Assembly (NCBI GenBank): GCA_027064285.1
Contig: JAMOPX010000217.1
Span: 1 to 5,849 of the forward strand
DNA: 5,849 bases
Source: Desulfobacterales bacterium
GTDB taxonomy: Bacteria > Desulfobacterota > DSM-4660 > Desulfatiglandales > JALVZP01
Reading direction: 5' to 3'
The notes beneath the pieces are model-generated. The model had not been told where the DNA came from. It made no database searches and worked only from the letters and a program-made list of their open reading frames with translations. A program made the translations under genes and the position numbers. Position 1 is the first letter of the stretch; every line of letters begins with the position of its first letter. Positions 5,727 through 5,849 of this stretch are shown here, piece by piece.

Positions 5727-5849
5727 ATGAGAGGGGAACGTGTTAAGATTAAGAATGTAAAAGAGATAAAAAACAGATTAAAAGCTGAGAAAGAAGGCAA
5801 TACTAAAATAAGGCTTATATTTCTTAATCTTATAGCACACGAAGGAGTA
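5727..5849 (+). CDS. N-terminal fragment of a probable IS630-type helix-turn-helix/transposase protein
   Basis: Forty-one codons from the ATG at 5727 run to the window end without a stop. The start MRGERVKIKN is followed by a charged helix (EIKNRLKAEKEG) and a hydrophobic helix with the pattern IRLIFLNLIAHEGV. In IS630-family transposases and their helix-turn-helix ORFs, a stretch of the form R-L-x-x-L-L-x-x-A-x-G-x-S precedes the recognition helices, and this fragment fits that pattern. The DDE catalytic part would lie outside the window. AAAGGTG (5718-5724) just before the ATG could be a close-set ribosome binding site, but a transcript from the promoter at 5712-5717 would barely include it, so initiation may be nearly leaderless. 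Alternatives include another small helix-turn-helix regulator. The family call is tentative; that this is a real gene start is more likely. Confidence 0.45.
   Translation, partial: MRGERVKIKNVKEIKNRLKAEKEGNTKIRLIFLNLIAHEGV

Overview
The window reads as ordinary bacterial DNA of low G+C content. The coding strands are rich in A-ending codons (AGA, ATA, GAA, AAA) and the proteins are rich in Lys, Glu and Ile. That composition, together with a methionyl-tRNA synthetase closely resembling my recollection of the Thermus protein, hints at a thermophilic or anaerobic bacterium. I cannot name a genus with any confidence.

Left third (1-1822, minus strand). A two-gene unit runs leftward. It starts with a left-handed beta-helix protein resembling the acetyltransferase half of GlmU, followed 27 bp later by the start of glmM (phosphoglucosamine mutase), which is cut by the window edge. 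Both fit the amino-sugar branch leading to UDP-GlcNAc and cell envelope precursors, although the exact substrate of the beta-helix protein is inferred. A good sigma70-like promoter for this unit lies in the 76-bp divergent gap (1823-1898).

Middle (1899-4659, plus strand). A divergent two-gene operon encodes a PSP1/RicT (YaaT-like) protein with a doubled C-x4-CC cysteine motif, overlapping by 29 bp with metG. MetG is a Thermus-type methionyl-tRNA synthetase carrying an extra C-terminal tRNA-binding (Trbp111/EMAP-like) domain on a Lys-rich linker.

Right part (4660-5849). Immediately after metG lies the most unusual object in the window: a 360-bp imperfect inverted repeat (4679-5038). Its arms of about 160 and 131 bp flank a 69-bp centre. 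It is about 49% G+C, counted by hand, against about 28% in the next 240 bp, and it has no convincing gene. It could be a MITE-like non-autonomous element, a member of a dispersed repeat family, or a long structured RNA. It ends in a T-rich tract and may also stop transcription from the ricT-metG operon. About 690 bp of very A+T-rich sequence without a credible gene follow. At the right edge an extended -10 promoter leads into the first 41 codons of a protein whose N-terminus resembles IS630-type helix-turn-helix/transposase proteins. The region downstream of metG therefore looks like an accessory or insertion-prone site beside two conserved housekeeping clusters.

No rRNA, tRNA or CRISPR array was recognised.
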